A stretch of 64,000 bases of DNA from Pseudomonadota bacterium (GTDB taxonomy: Bacteria > Desulfobacterota > SM23-61). Below, piece after piece: positions 49,874 to 58,329 of this stretch. Position 1 is the first letter of the stretch; each line of letters begins with the position of its first letter. The DNA is taken from contig JAHJQK010000052.1 in the NCBI GenBank assembly GCA_018819135.1, forward strand, positions 1-64,000. Direction: 5' to 3'. Made by a program: the position numbers and the translations under genes. The notes beneath the pieces are model-generated. The model was not told the DNA's origin, ran no database searches, and saw nothing but the letters and a program-made list of their open reading frames with translations.

Positions 49874-51523
49874 TCATTTCACCTCTTTCTCCTGCAGAAC
49901 CCTTTTTAGCACTTTGCCCGAAGCGGTCTTGGGCAATTCCTTGACGAACTCGACGATCCGGGGATATTTATAGGCTGCCATCTTGCTCTTGCACCAGGCG
50001 ACGATCTCCTCCTCTCTGACCTTGTTTTCATACTCGGGCTTTAAGACGATCACGGCCTTGATGTTTTCCCCCCGATAGGGATCGGGGACCCCAATGACCG
50101 CAACCTCTTTTATCGCGGGATGGCCGTAAAGAAAATTTTCCACCTCTGCCGGAAAAACACTGTAACCGGAAGCCTTGATCAGCTCTTTTTTACGGCCGAC
50201 GATGTAAAAGTACCCGTCCTCATCCATCCGGGCGATGTCCCCGGTATACAGCCATCCATCTTTCAAGGCTTCCGCCGTCGCTTCCGGCCGGTTCCAGTAC
50301 CCTTGCATAACCGTCGGCCCTTTGATGAGCAGCTCCCCCTCCTGATCCAGGGGAAGATCGACCCCAGTCTCCACGTCCACAATCCGGCAATCGATGCCGA
50401 ACTGGGGAAGGCCGATGGACCCGTACCTCGGCCGCAGGTAAGGATTCATGTGCGTCTGAGAGATCGTCTCGCTCAGGCCGTATCCTTCGGCTAGCTCGGT
50501 CCCAATGATCTTCCGCCACTTCTCCAGAATTTCTTTGGGCACGGGAGCTCCGCCGGAGCCACATACCCGGAGAGACCGCAGGTCATACTTTTCGACATCC
50601 GGATGGTTCACAATCGCCACATTCATCGTGGTGATGCTGACCCACATCGTGCACCGATACTTATGGATCGCCTGCAGAACGGTTTCCGGATCAAATCGAG
50701 AAAGCAGGATATTTGTCGTGCCCGTATAGACGGGCCTACACATGCTGTGGATCATCCCCGTGACATGGAAGAAAGGCAAAACAGAAAGAATAATGTCTTC
50801 CTCCAGGACACCATTCCAAACGGCAGAACCTACCGTATTGGTAATTAGGCTGAAGTGTGTAATCATCGCTCCTTTGGGAAGGCCGGTGGTGCCGGAAGTA
50901 TATTGTAATAAAGCCAAATCCTCCCGCAGGTTGATGGGGATGCTCAGCTGTTCAGGCTGGTAGCTCTCCATCACCTCCAATAGGTCCAGGGTCTCCGGAA
51001 AGCGCTCCTTGGGCCCCTGCATGGATGGATGCAGGGGGAGGGAGAGGCTGGCTGGGAGGTAATCGCGGTAACTCGTCAGGATGACGTGGGATAGTCCGGC
51101 CTCTTCTCTTACATTCCTCACCTTGGGATACAAGAAATCCTGAGCAATGATGATCCGCGCGCCCGCATTCATGAGTTCGTACTTCAACTCCTCTTCTTTA
51201 AACATCGGGTTGGCGGCCACCACCACCCCGCCGGCTTTGAGGATGGCAAAATATCCGATGACGAATTGAGGAGAATTTTCCAGGAAAAGGCTGACCCGAT
51301 CCCCTTTCTTCAAGCCAAAGTCCATCAAAGCCCTGGCCAGTTGGTTCGTTCGTTGATCAAACTCCCGAAAGGGAATCTCCCTTCCATAAAAGTTGAAGGC
51401 AACTTTTTCCGGCGTGTGGCGCGCATGATCGCTCAGGAATTCAGGCAGAGTCTTCTCAGGGAAAACGAGGGTGCGCGGCATGTTCTCCGGCCATGACGGA
51501 AGCCATTTCTTTGGCATATTCAA
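49874..51523 (-). CDS. AMP-forming acyl-CoA ligase
   Basis: A 549-residue member of the adenylate-forming superfamily. Motifs in order are LLQYTSGTTGLPKGAMITH (the phosphate-binding A3), GYGLSETISQTHMN (A5), LYTGDIARMDEDGYFYIVGRKKELIK (A7-A8), and the catalytic lysine in PKTASGKVLKRVL (A10). It activates a carboxylic acid with ATP and CoA. Sequence alone suggests a medium- or long-chain fatty acid ligase. It is convergent with the MFS gene. Confidence 0.93.
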   Translation of the reverse strand: MNMPKKWLPSWPENMPRTLVFPEKTLPEFLSDHARHTPEKVAFNFYGREIPFREFDQRTNQLARALMDFGLKKGDRVSLFLENSPQFVIGYFAILKAGGVVVAANPMFKEEELKYELMNAGARIIIAQDFLYPKVRNVREEAGLSHVILTSYRDYLPASLSLPLHPSMQGPKERFPETLDLLEVMESYQPEQLSIPINLREDLALLQYTSGTTGLPKGAMITHFSLITNTVGSAVWNGVLEEDIILSVLPFFHVTGMIHSMCRPVYTGTTNILLSRFDPETVLQAIHKYRCTMWVSITTMNVAIVNHPDVEKYDLRSLRVCGSGGAPVPKEILEKWRKIIGTELAEGYGLSETISQTHMNPYLRPRYGSIGLPQFGIDCRIVDVETGVDLPLDQEGELLIKGPTVMQGYWNRPEATAEALKDGWLYTGDIARMDEDGYFYIVGRKKELIKASGYSVFPAEVENFLYGHPAIKEVAVIGVPDPYRGENIKAVIVLKPEYENKVREEEIVAWCKSKMAAYKYPRIVEFVKELPKTASGKVLKRVLQEKEVK

Positions 51524-51630
51524 AACTCCATTGTATTAGTTATAACTTGCCATTCATAAGTCGTAAGGCGTAAATCTCGGAGGCTTTGTAAATGTTTTGC
51601 GTTTTGCGGGACGTTGATCATTTGCGTTTT

Positions 51631-51800
51631 GCGGGACGTTGATCAAAGCCATCAAATATTTTCCTCCCGCTCTTCTCGCAGAATACCCATCGAAAAGGCA
51701 GATGCCCCTCCCCCCCAATACCGGAACCTGCCCCCATCATCCCCGCTTCCTGATTTAAGAAAAGGAATTTACATTTTGATGGTTTTGATCAACGTCCCCC
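51631..51800. repeat. MITE-like element with a REP-type GGGACGTTGATCAAA end
   Basis: The left end GCGGGACGTTGATCAAAGCC (51631-51650) continues into ATCAAAT, and the right end (51774-51800) is its inverse with only a few changes. Partial extra copies lie at 51603 and 51815-51828. About 115 bases of unrelated sequence lie between. The core is found elsewhere in the window and belongs to the REP group often mobilised by the transposase family found as a relic at 58003. Confidence 0.68.
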
Positions 51801-51860
51801 TCGTCCATGGTTTGGATCAACGTGCCCCTCGTATGTTTTCTCTTTGGACATTTGGAAGCA

Positions 51861-51882
51861 CATATAAAATACCGATTCGGGC
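51861..51882. repeat. Left direct repeat flanking the NucS-like gene
   Basis: The 15-base core TAAAATACCGATTCG at 51865-51879 recurs exactly at 52881-52895. Including neighbours the two copies match at 20 of 22 bases. They flank the 927-base nuclease gene almost exactly. Confidence 0.65.
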
Positions 51883-51919
51883 TAGTTCGCATCGGCAGTC
51901 CATCTCCTTCAGGCATTCC

Positions 51920-52846
51920 TTAAATTAATTTGAAATCGATCTTGTATAATTTAACCTCGATGTTGCATTGAGGAATTGCTTTTAAAGAGTATTCAAGTTT
52001 CTCATCTTTTTTCTGACAGATGATTAACCCTTTGATATTTTCCCCTTCTTTGGCTATGTTTTCTTTAACCCAACCCATATATCTGAGGACCTGACCTACA
52101 ACTTTATCCGATTCACGGCCTTTCTTTAATTCCATGACTACATAGGATTTAGTCTCTGGTTCTTGTGCAAGAATATCAATATTCCCTATCTCAGTGGGAT
52201 ATTGTTGGCCATTCCCTTCTTCATCTTCAAATAATTTTAATTTCCCTGCAAAAATCTGATTGAGATTTGTAACGATAAAGTCTTCCAGATATTTTTCCAA
52301 CGCAAATTCCTGTTCCTTTAAAATGTCCGCTGTTTTAATTCCTTCTGCTTCCTTTTCCTGGATTACACCTTTCATAAAGGAATTATATCTTTCTTCAGAA
52401 ATTTCCCAAATTGTGAACATGGGAAATACCTGAGTATCAAAATCGATTTCTTTCTTTTCCCATTTTATGTCGAGAAAATGATTGTAAGGTGTGCCCGGTA
52501 AATTTCCTGCCCGTTCTTTTCCTTGATTTTCATCAAAGTAAGCACCCTTTATTACTTCACCTACGGCCAATATTTTCTTTCTTCCTTTCCGAGCAATTAC
52601 GATATCCCCCACGGAAATATCATTATAGAAGTGCCAAAAGCCCCAACGGTCTACAGGAACATCTTTTCCATATTTTTCGATATACTTCTTTTTGTATTCC
52701 TCTTCCGTTATTGAAAACGTGAAAATATTACCCAATTCAAACCATCCCACAGCAATGGTTTCATTCTTCAGATCATATTCCCATGCTTTACTGAAAATTT
52801 CCTGTTTTGTGGAATTTTGAGGAGCAATTACCCAATATTTTTTCAT
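51920..52846 (-). CDS. NucS-like PD-(D/E)XK nuclease
   Basis: A 308-residue protein. Residues 1-150 include a small beta-barrel resembling EVE-type nucleic-acid-binding domains (YWVIAPQNSTKQ, VGDIVIARKGRKKILAVGEV). The C-terminal half is a nuclease domain of the NucS/DUF91 kind, with TEIGNIDILAQEPETKSYVVMELKKGRESD giving the D-x(n)-E-x-K catalytic triad near residues 221-240, then VVGQVLRYMGWVKENI. AT-rich codons and flanking direct repeats suggest separate arrival. In this island it would attack invading DNA, perhaps reading a modified base with the N-terminal domain (inference). Confidence 0.8.
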   Translation of the reverse strand: MKKYWVIAPQNSTKQEIFSKAWEYDLKNETIAVGWFELGNIFTFSITEEEYKKKYIEKYGKDVPVDRWGFWHFYNDISVGDIVIARKGRKKILAVGEVIKGAYFDENQGKERAGNLPGTPYNHFLDIKWEKKEIDFDTQVFPMFTIWEISEERYNSFMKGVIQEKEAEGIKTADILKEQEFALEKYLEDFIVTNLNQIFAGKLKLFEDEEGNGQQYPTEIGNIDILAQEPETKSYVVMELKKGRESDKVVGQVLRYMGWVKENIAKEGENIKGLIICQKKDEKLEYSLKAIPQCNIEVKLYKIDFKLI

Positions 52847-52876
52847 GCCTCATTTCCTCCTTGTGAGTCGGAAAAA

Positions 52877-52898
52877 CATCTAAAATACCGATTCGCGC
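52877..52898. repeat. Right direct repeat flanking the NucS-like gene
   Basis: The exact core TAAAATACCGATTCG is at 52881-52895, matching 51865-51879. The pair could be an insertion duplication or a recombination site. Confidence 0.65.
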
Positions 52899-52953
52899 AA
52901 TTTTCTCCTCAATACGATTGCCATCCTGCCAATAATTGGCACAAAAGAAAACC

Positions 52954-52975
52954 CCAGGTTAAGCGCCTGGACTTT
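52954..52975 (-). terminator. Hairpin terminator at the end of the Shedu operon
   Basis: CCAGG and CCTGG (52954-52958 and 52966-52970) form a short stem. On the minus strand it is followed by GGGGTTTTCTTTT, and on the plus strand by ACTTTTC, so it could work both ways. It sits exactly at the stop of the small gene below. Confidence 0.55.
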
Positions 52976-53165
52976 TCTCTATAGCATATTTGTGGAGCTC
53001 ATCACAACTTTTGTGAGAGTCTCGAATTAGCGGACAGATAGCAGAACCCAAAACTTTTCCAAAATGAATTTCCCCCACAAAATAAGCACAAAAAGCCAAA
53101 TCAATTGGCAGTTTTTTTAAGACAAGGAGAGTGTGGAGATGCATGGGCTGCAACAACAGGTGCAT
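52959..53165 (-). CDS. Small hypothetical protein behind the Shedu gene
   Basis: A 68-codon frame starting 6 bases after the Shedu stop and ending inside the terminator. It reads LPIDLAFCAYFVGEIHFGKV, then ICPLIRDSHKSCDELHKYAI, with no recognised family. Position favours a real small gene, but the ribosome site is poor and no conserved motif supports it. Confidence 0.35.
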   Translation of the reverse strand: MHLLLQPMHLHTLLVLKKLPIDLAFCAYFVGEIHFGKVLGSAICPLIRDSHKSCDELHKYAIEKSPGA

Positions 53166-53170
53166 TCAAC

Positions 53171-54481
53171 CTATGTCTTGTCTAATGCTCTCAAAAGAGC
53201 GTCGAATGCTCCAAGCAGATCATCATAGGTTAGAAATTTAATTCGACCAAAGTCAATGCCCTTCAATTTGCGAAGGTGCTCAGGATCATTTTCAACGTCA
53301 CGTCCTGCAATAACAACAGCTCGAACTGATCCAACCTGTTTCTGGTCTAATCTGATACATTCAAGAACTGCCAATCGATGTTCATCTGAAGTATGCAACC
53401 AATTTCGAGCTTGATCAAAGGCATGCTGCAAATCCGAATGTACTCCTCCATCCTTCTTCAATATCTGTGTATGAGGTTTTTCAAGCTCAATGAGAATCAA
53501 TTCCTTGGCATGGCTTAAAATCGTGAAATCCGTTTTATAAAATGACAGAAGCGGTGCCTTAAAGAAAATAAGGGATGGCGAAAATTCGTGAAGAAGGACT
53601 GGATTTTCCTCAAGGAATTTTTGTAGAATTTCTTCCGATTCTTTTTGATCCAGAAGTGCACAGAAATTGGTTCGGATGGTATCAAGTGCATCTCGCTCAT
53701 AAGATGGAATAAGAGTAACGTCTTCGCTACCCCTCTTTTGCCCCAGTAGCCCATGGAGATTTGATCTGATTATTGTGAGGTTCGCTTCTAATTTTCCGCA
53801 ATCACAGACAAACTTTCCGGGAAGATTCTGATACCATACGAAACCATTACCTTCCAGGCTGGCGTCTTGCTCCAATCCTGCATATGATTTCAAGCTACCA
53901 CCACACATTTTGCAACTGAGAACTAAATGAACACCCTTTGCGGCTCGCGGATCACTTCGAATTGCCGCAATTCGAGCTTCAGATAGGGGCTCAGGATTTA
54001 TTAGACCAAAATTTAGACTTCCTACCTTCGTTTCACTGCCTTCTTCCAACAGCCAGAGGTGATAAAGACCAGGTTTTGGGATCGTTAGCTCCATTCCGGA
54101 AACGGGCAAAACTAAAAATGCCCATGTCGATTTGTGAACATTCGGTATGATAGCATCCGTTTTAATTATTGGAGCCTCGGTTAAAGACTTTTGTTTTGAA
54201 AGGTCAAGATCAAATGGCAACTCCCCAAATCTGAAATTCATGGTGGCTGCTTCTACGCCATCGTTATCTCGCCATTTCAAAGCGAAAGATTCATCTGGAT
54301 TCATGTCGTAGATTGAAAATGCAAACCCTCCTCCTCTTAGGGTCAGGGGGTATATATAGGAAAATATTATTTGTTTAAATCCCAAGATATTATATTTCCA
54401 CAGTCTTGGATGCGTGTTCTGAACCAGAGAATATCGTTCCACATAGCCCAAAAATCCAATAGAAGGTATACTCTTCGCCAT
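53171..54481 (-). CDS. Shedu-family defence nuclease (DUF4263)
   Basis: A 436-residue protein. The N-terminal 180 residues are beta-rich and unrecognised. Residues about 190-245 hold a probable zinc ribbon (CKMCGG and CDCGK). Residues 260-436 are the Shedu domain: a helical lead-in DQKESEEILQKFLEENPVLL, then FTILSHAKELILIELEKPHT with the E-x-K core, HSDLQHAFDQARNW and VVIAGRDVENDPEHLRKLKG. Shedu is an established anti-phage nuclease. It lies on the same strand as the DUF1156 methylase and its partner nuclease, 31 bases downstream. That placement suggests cooperation or an ordinary island neighbour. Confidence 0.85.
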   Translation of the reverse strand: MAKSIPSIGFLGYVERYSLVQNTHPRLWKYNILGFKQIIFSYIYPLTLRGGGFAFSIYDMNPDESFALKWRDNDGVEAATMNFRFGELPFDLDLSKQKSLTEAPIIKTDAIIPNVHKSTWAFLVLPVSGMELTIPKPGLYHLWLLEEGSETKVGSLNFGLINPEPLSEARIAAIRSDPRAAKGVHLVLSCKMCGGSLKSYAGLEQDASLEGNGFVWYQNLPGKFVCDCGKLEANLTIIRSNLHGLLGQKRGSEDVTLIPSYERDALDTIRTNFCALLDQKESEEILQKFLEENPVLLHEFSPSLIFFKAPLLSFYKTDFTILSHAKELILIELEKPHTQILKKDGGVHSDLQHAFDQARNWLHTSDEHRLAVLECIRLDQKQVGSVRAVVIAGRDVENDPEHLRKLKGIDFGRIKFLTYDDLLGAFDALLRALDKT

Positions 54482-54512
54482 TCTTAATTCCTTTTAATTT
54501 CCTTCCTTGATA

Positions 54513-55544
54513 TTACCGAGCCCTGAATTCCTTGAGCCTGGAACATTCAATTAATTGGTCAAGCGTTTTGAAGGTGAAAACCTTACCGCGAGTTGCCAAA
54601 AGCATCTTTTTCATGTCCTCGCGACGAACCCCAAATCCACGACCGCCAATGCACGCGATGACCTCAAATTTAGGGTTATTCGGCGACTGGTCATTTTTGC
54701 TCAATTCTCCAAGGTGCTGAATTCGGGTAACCTTGTCGCGCGCCGTGCCGTCGTCTTCCGTAATTTTGGCTTCAATAATTACTTGCGGATTGAATTCGCT
54801 GGGGATAATGAAATCCGGAGCCTGGTCGAAACCCGGGATCTGCTCAGCTCTCTTGGTCTTCCGGTAACTAATACCCGCCTTCGTCAGGACATCCTCAATA
54901 GCCGACTCCAAAAAGTCCCCAACCAGTTCGCTTACGGAATCACGATGACCGGCGAAGGGTCTGCCCAGGAATCTTTCGTAAAGGAGCATGGCATAAGGAA
55001 CGCCAATTTTGGCCAAAGCCTGCATCCCCTTCAATCCCGTTGCCGTGTCAGCCTTATCTAAACGATGAATTTTATCTGACTCTACCGCAGGGGCTCCTTC
55101 TATGAGTAAATTGCAGGCCGTTTCTATGAGTGCTTTCAAACGGAATCCGGAGATGCCATTTCGCTTTATTGGAGACAAGGGATTCATCCGAACTTTACGA
55201 TCAAGCGACCGAATAAATCCCTGAGAAATTTCCGTACTTGTTCGCCTTGATGCAACGTACGCCCACTCCGGGGGTGAAAAGCCAAGGAGGGTGCGCAAAA
55301 CCACAATCGAAATAGGGACAGAGAAGGCAATGGGGAGAACGCAATCGACGGAAAAGTTTATGAAGCCCCCAGTCCCCTGTTTTAAAGCTTCATACCCTTG
55401 CTCAAAAACTGGATAATCGACAAACCCTGCTCCTCTTGGCAGGACAAGGAATTCAGATTCGAGGCAAGAGAAGACCACAGAAACAAAAGGATCGGGATTT
55501 TCTTGAATGATGGGAAAGGGAACTTCAAAAGGAAATTTCGTCAT
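54513..55544 (-). CDS. Putative restriction endonuclease paired with the methylase
   Basis: About 343 residues. The N-terminal part is mainly helical and unrecognised. The C-terminal third has a PD-(D/E)XK-like core: APDFIIPSEFNPQVIIEAKITEDD (D near residue 255 and E-x-K near 268), then KVTRIQHLGELS and VIACIGGRGFGVRREDM. ATG 55544 has GGAGAAAAAG directly upstream, and the gene overlaps the methylase end by 20 bases. Overlap with a modification enzyme supports a restriction-modification role. Similarity to any named family is not certain from sequence alone. Confidence 0.68.
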   Translation of the reverse strand: MTKFPFEVPFPIIQENPDPFVSVVFSCLESEFLVLPRGAGFVDYPVFEQGYEALKQGTGGFINFSVDCVLPIAFSVPISIVVLRTLLGFSPPEWAYVASRRTSTEISQGFIRSLDRKVRMNPLSPIKRNGISGFRLKALIETACNLLIEGAPAVESDKIHRLDKADTATGLKGMQALAKIGVPYAMLLYERFLGRPFAGHRDSVSELVGDFLESAIEDVLTKAGISYRKTKRAEQIPGFDQAPDFIIPSEFNPQVIIEAKITEDDGTARDKVTRIQHLGELSKNDQSPNNPKFEVIACIGGRGFGVRREDMKKMLLATRGKVFTFKTLDQLIECSRLKEFRAR

Positions 55545-57735
55545 CTTTTTCTCCATAAGGTACGCCAAATTCTCTAATAATCCCTGATTGGATGCTTGGT
55601 GCCCTTAAAAGAACATCAGGTAGATATTTTTGAATGGCCTCTAAACCGCCAATTCTATGGGACCATTCAGCAGCTATTTTGAGGCGTTCCTGAGGAGGAA
55701 GCGTTCTATCCCACCCATTTCTTAGAAACCAGATTGTAAGACGGGTAAGATGGCCGAAAATAATACAGCGGATATCCCCTTGTGTCGGTTCAACGTTTGC
55801 AGCCGATAGCTTTTGGGCATCTTCCGACACCAGGGCAGCAATTCCTTGCGGTGAATCGGTGACCCATCTGCGAGGAATGGAGCCAGTAGATCGGCAGACT
55901 AAAACCGTATCAATAATCGAGGAGCCAGTCCCTTTAATATGAATTGACGCACCCATTTCTGCCGGACAAGGAATCGATGCGGAGCATGCCAGGCCAGAAT
56001 CAAGGATGGCCACTGCGATTGGAAAGTAGGCCTCCAGATTGTTGTGATGGTAAGTAAAGGCTAAGGGTGAACCGGGTTTCAGCGCTTTGGACATCCGCTG
56101 AAATACCATGGAGATGCCTTCCGTGAAATGGTCAAGCCCCCGCCCCATGTTTTTGTTGCCAGTTAATTCATTAGGATCGCGTGTTGAGATTTTCTTAAAG
56201 ACCTTGTCTGTATCTCCAACTAAATGACGGAGCCAAACATAACAAAAATCCATGAGTTCGGCATATTGAACATTTCCGTAGTAGGGAGGGTCGGTGAATA
56301 CTGCGTCGAGACTTGCGGGAGGCAGTTTCGCCTCCGCCGCATTCTCGCACTTCAGATTGACACCTCGCTTTCCCTTTGGAAGCTTCCCGTTGCTGATATC
56401 TCCGATCCATTCCCCTTCGATAGCTACTTGCACCTTAAGTGAGCCCTTGTGAAGGATTTCGAATGGGTGATCACAATACGATTTGGCCTTGACAAATTTA
56501 TCAATGATGTTCGACCAGCCGCCGCTTCCGACATTCACCCCCTGAGACCCATTGGAAATACCCAAAAAGTTCGATTCGCATTGAACGAGCCCGACCGGAA
56601 AGCCGTGAACTGAAAAAATATCCAGGGATTTAAGCGCCATCGTATCGTAGCGGCAGAGCATGTTTTGGTATCGAAGAAGATCAGACAGGTTTGTAGCTAA
56701 GGCATTGCGAACGCATTGGTCATTTTGGCGAGAAATGATTCGGCAACTTAATTCGAGCCCCAATAGCTGGCGAGCATTGAACAAATCGCGATAATTTTTG
56801 TACCCCCACCGATGAAGGCGGTCCGTTTCATCACCCGAAGGGATCGCTTCTTCCGGCACGAATCTTGGGCGCATCTTTCCCCATGCGGAATGAGCTTCTT
56901 CGTACCTGGAAAGATCATTTAAATCTGGTTTCTTGAAGAAGCGCCCTTTATGGGTCTCCTTACAGCGGGGACAATAATACTCTATGGCAAACATCCTGTG
57001 TCGGGGAGCGCCACTTTCCGGGTCAGGGAACTTATTATCCGCGTGGCAATGGCGGCAAGGACAATGGCCCCGACTGGCGGGTCCTTGAAGAACCAATCGT
57101 TTGCCGCAGTTGCCACAATTCCCGGGGTTTTCCCGATCATTAGTTTCCGTGAGTTCACCACACTGGGAACAAACAAGAACATTTTTAGGGTGCCGTCTGT
57201 TTTCGGAAAGGAGAAATCCGGGGAAGAGATCAAACTCTTTGCCGCAGTTATGGCAGGATTGAACTTTTACCCAAAGGAAATACTTGACGTGGGCGCTTGC
57301 GGATCCACATTTTAGGCATTTCGTCTGGTACAAATACCCAATCCGACTTTCCAGTTCAGAACGTAGTTCTTTCGAAGCATCTTGATAAGCACCAAGATCA
57401 AGATGTTCGATTTCCTGTTTTACAATCCAATAAGACATCGGGTTTATATCATAGCCGATCACATCACAGCCAACTCGGTTGGCTTCTATTAGGGGAGTGC
57501 CCCCACCCATGAAGGGGTCCGCAATTCTTAGACCTTTGAACTTGTTAGCTTTGTAGAAAGTCTCTCGCAATGGCCCTTTTGAAAATTCGGAAAGAAGAAG
57601 TGCGCGAAAAAGGGTTCCCGGACGCCGAGCAAACCATTTATGAACCGCAATAATCGGTCGATAATTCTGCTGGATCTGCTTTTCCCGAAGCGCCAAGTCG
57701 GCAACGAAGGGAATGTCAAAAGCCCGTTCAATCAA
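55525..57735 (-). CDS. DUF1156-type DNA methylase, second locus
   Basis: A 736-residue putative adenine methylase. It has the DUF1156 opening with VHKWFARRPGTLFRALLL (residues about 31-48), the SAM motif IADPFMGGGTPLIEA with YDINP (70-100), at least five zinc-type cysteine pairs (CLKCG, CHNCG, CSQCG, CGNCG, CPRC), and the DPPY motif VFTDPPYYGNVQYAEL near 475. It is about 300 residues shorter than the methylase at 18120. The start is TTG 57735. A second methylase of this branch with its own nuclease suggests a type II or IIG-like restriction-modification pair. Confidence 0.85.
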   Translation of the reverse strand: MIERAFDIPFVADLALREKQIQQNYRPIIAVHKWFARRPGTLFRALLLSEFSKGPLRETFYKANKFKGLRIADPFMGGGTPLIEANRVGCDVIGYDINPMSYWIVKQEIEHLDLGAYQDASKELRSELESRIGYLYQTKCLKCGSASAHVKYFLWVKVQSCHNCGKEFDLFPGFLLSENRRHPKNVLVCSQCGELTETNDRENPGNCGNCGKRLVLQGPASRGHCPCRHCHADNKFPDPESGAPRHRMFAIEYYCPRCKETHKGRFFKKPDLNDLSRYEEAHSAWGKMRPRFVPEEAIPSGDETDRLHRWGYKNYRDLFNARQLLGLELSCRIISRQNDQCVRNALATNLSDLLRYQNMLCRYDTMALKSLDIFSVHGFPVGLVQCESNFLGISNGSQGVNVGSGGWSNIIDKFVKAKSYCDHPFEILHKGSLKVQVAIEGEWIGDISNGKLPKGKRGVNLKCENAAEAKLPPASLDAVFTDPPYYGNVQYAELMDFCYVWLRHLVGDTDKVFKKISTRDPNELTGNKNMGRGLDHFTEGISMVFQRMSKALKPGSPLAFTYHHNNLEAYFPIAVAILDSGLACSASIPCPAEMGASIHIKGTGSSIIDTVLVCRSTGSIPRRWVTDSPQGIAALVSEDAQKLSAANVEPTQGDIRCIIFGHLTRLTIWFLRNGWDRTLPPQERLKIAAEWSHRIGGLEAIQKYLPDVLLRAPSIQSGIIREFGVPYGEKDDEISF

Positions 57736-58002
57736 TTTACTGACCTATACCACCGCAAGGAAATTCAGTGAAATAGAAGAAATATTTTTAAATCCCCAGC
57801 GTTGCCGAGCCCGAAGAGAAGAGATCCGCTGGGTGACTGGGCCTTCTTGATATCGAAGTCAACAGGAGGTTGAAAGGTTGGCTCATAATAAATAAAAAGC
57901 CTGAAGAAATCAAGGTAAAAGCAGATATGAAAAGTACCCTGGAATAATTCATTTGACATAGAAGAAGTCGGCATGATAAGCAAGGAACGATGATGAGGAA
58001 AT
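57736..58002. other. Gene-free spacer upstream of the second methylase
   Basis: No gene is supported. Short frames here have no similarity. The region probably holds the promoter of the methylase (minus) and is bounded on the right by a transposase remnant. Confidence 0.45.
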
Positions 58003-58314
58003 TTAAGCCGGATCGGACCTGTTTAACGATTTGAAATTGCAGGAAAATTTATCTAATCGATGCCATAAAGGGGAGTTCCTTTTGATGGTTTCCCTGGATC
58101 AGCGTCGATGGTTACAGTGGCTTTTGGAGGCGAAGAAACGGTTTGGGGTCTCGATATTAAACTATGCGGTGACCTCAGTGCATTTAATCATGACGGATGT
58201 CAGGGGAAAGGTGCCATTCCCCAGATCATGCAATTGATCATGGGGAGGATGGGGCAGGAATACAACCAGAGGAAGAATCAAAGGAGAGCCTCGGGGAAAA
58301 AAAGCATCACTTAA
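58003..58314 (+). pseudogene. Decayed REP-associated tyrosine transposase
   Basis: Two frames are needed. Frame one gives NRCHKGEFLLMVSLDQRRWL then QWLLEAKKRFGVSILNYAVT, ending in SVHLI where the HxH motif (NHIHLL) of Y1 transposases should be. Frame two gives IPQIMQLIMGRMGQEYNQRK, the next family segment. The catalytic tyrosine helix is missing or truncated. The IS200-like family is linked to REP palindromes, matching the repeat cores elsewhere in the window. Confidence 0.75.
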
Positions 58315-58329
58315 AAAACGGAGGGGAAA

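Noticed and set aside
57765-57983. 72-codon minus-strand frame upstream of the methylase
   Set aside because: No ribosome site, no similarity and next to transposase debris.
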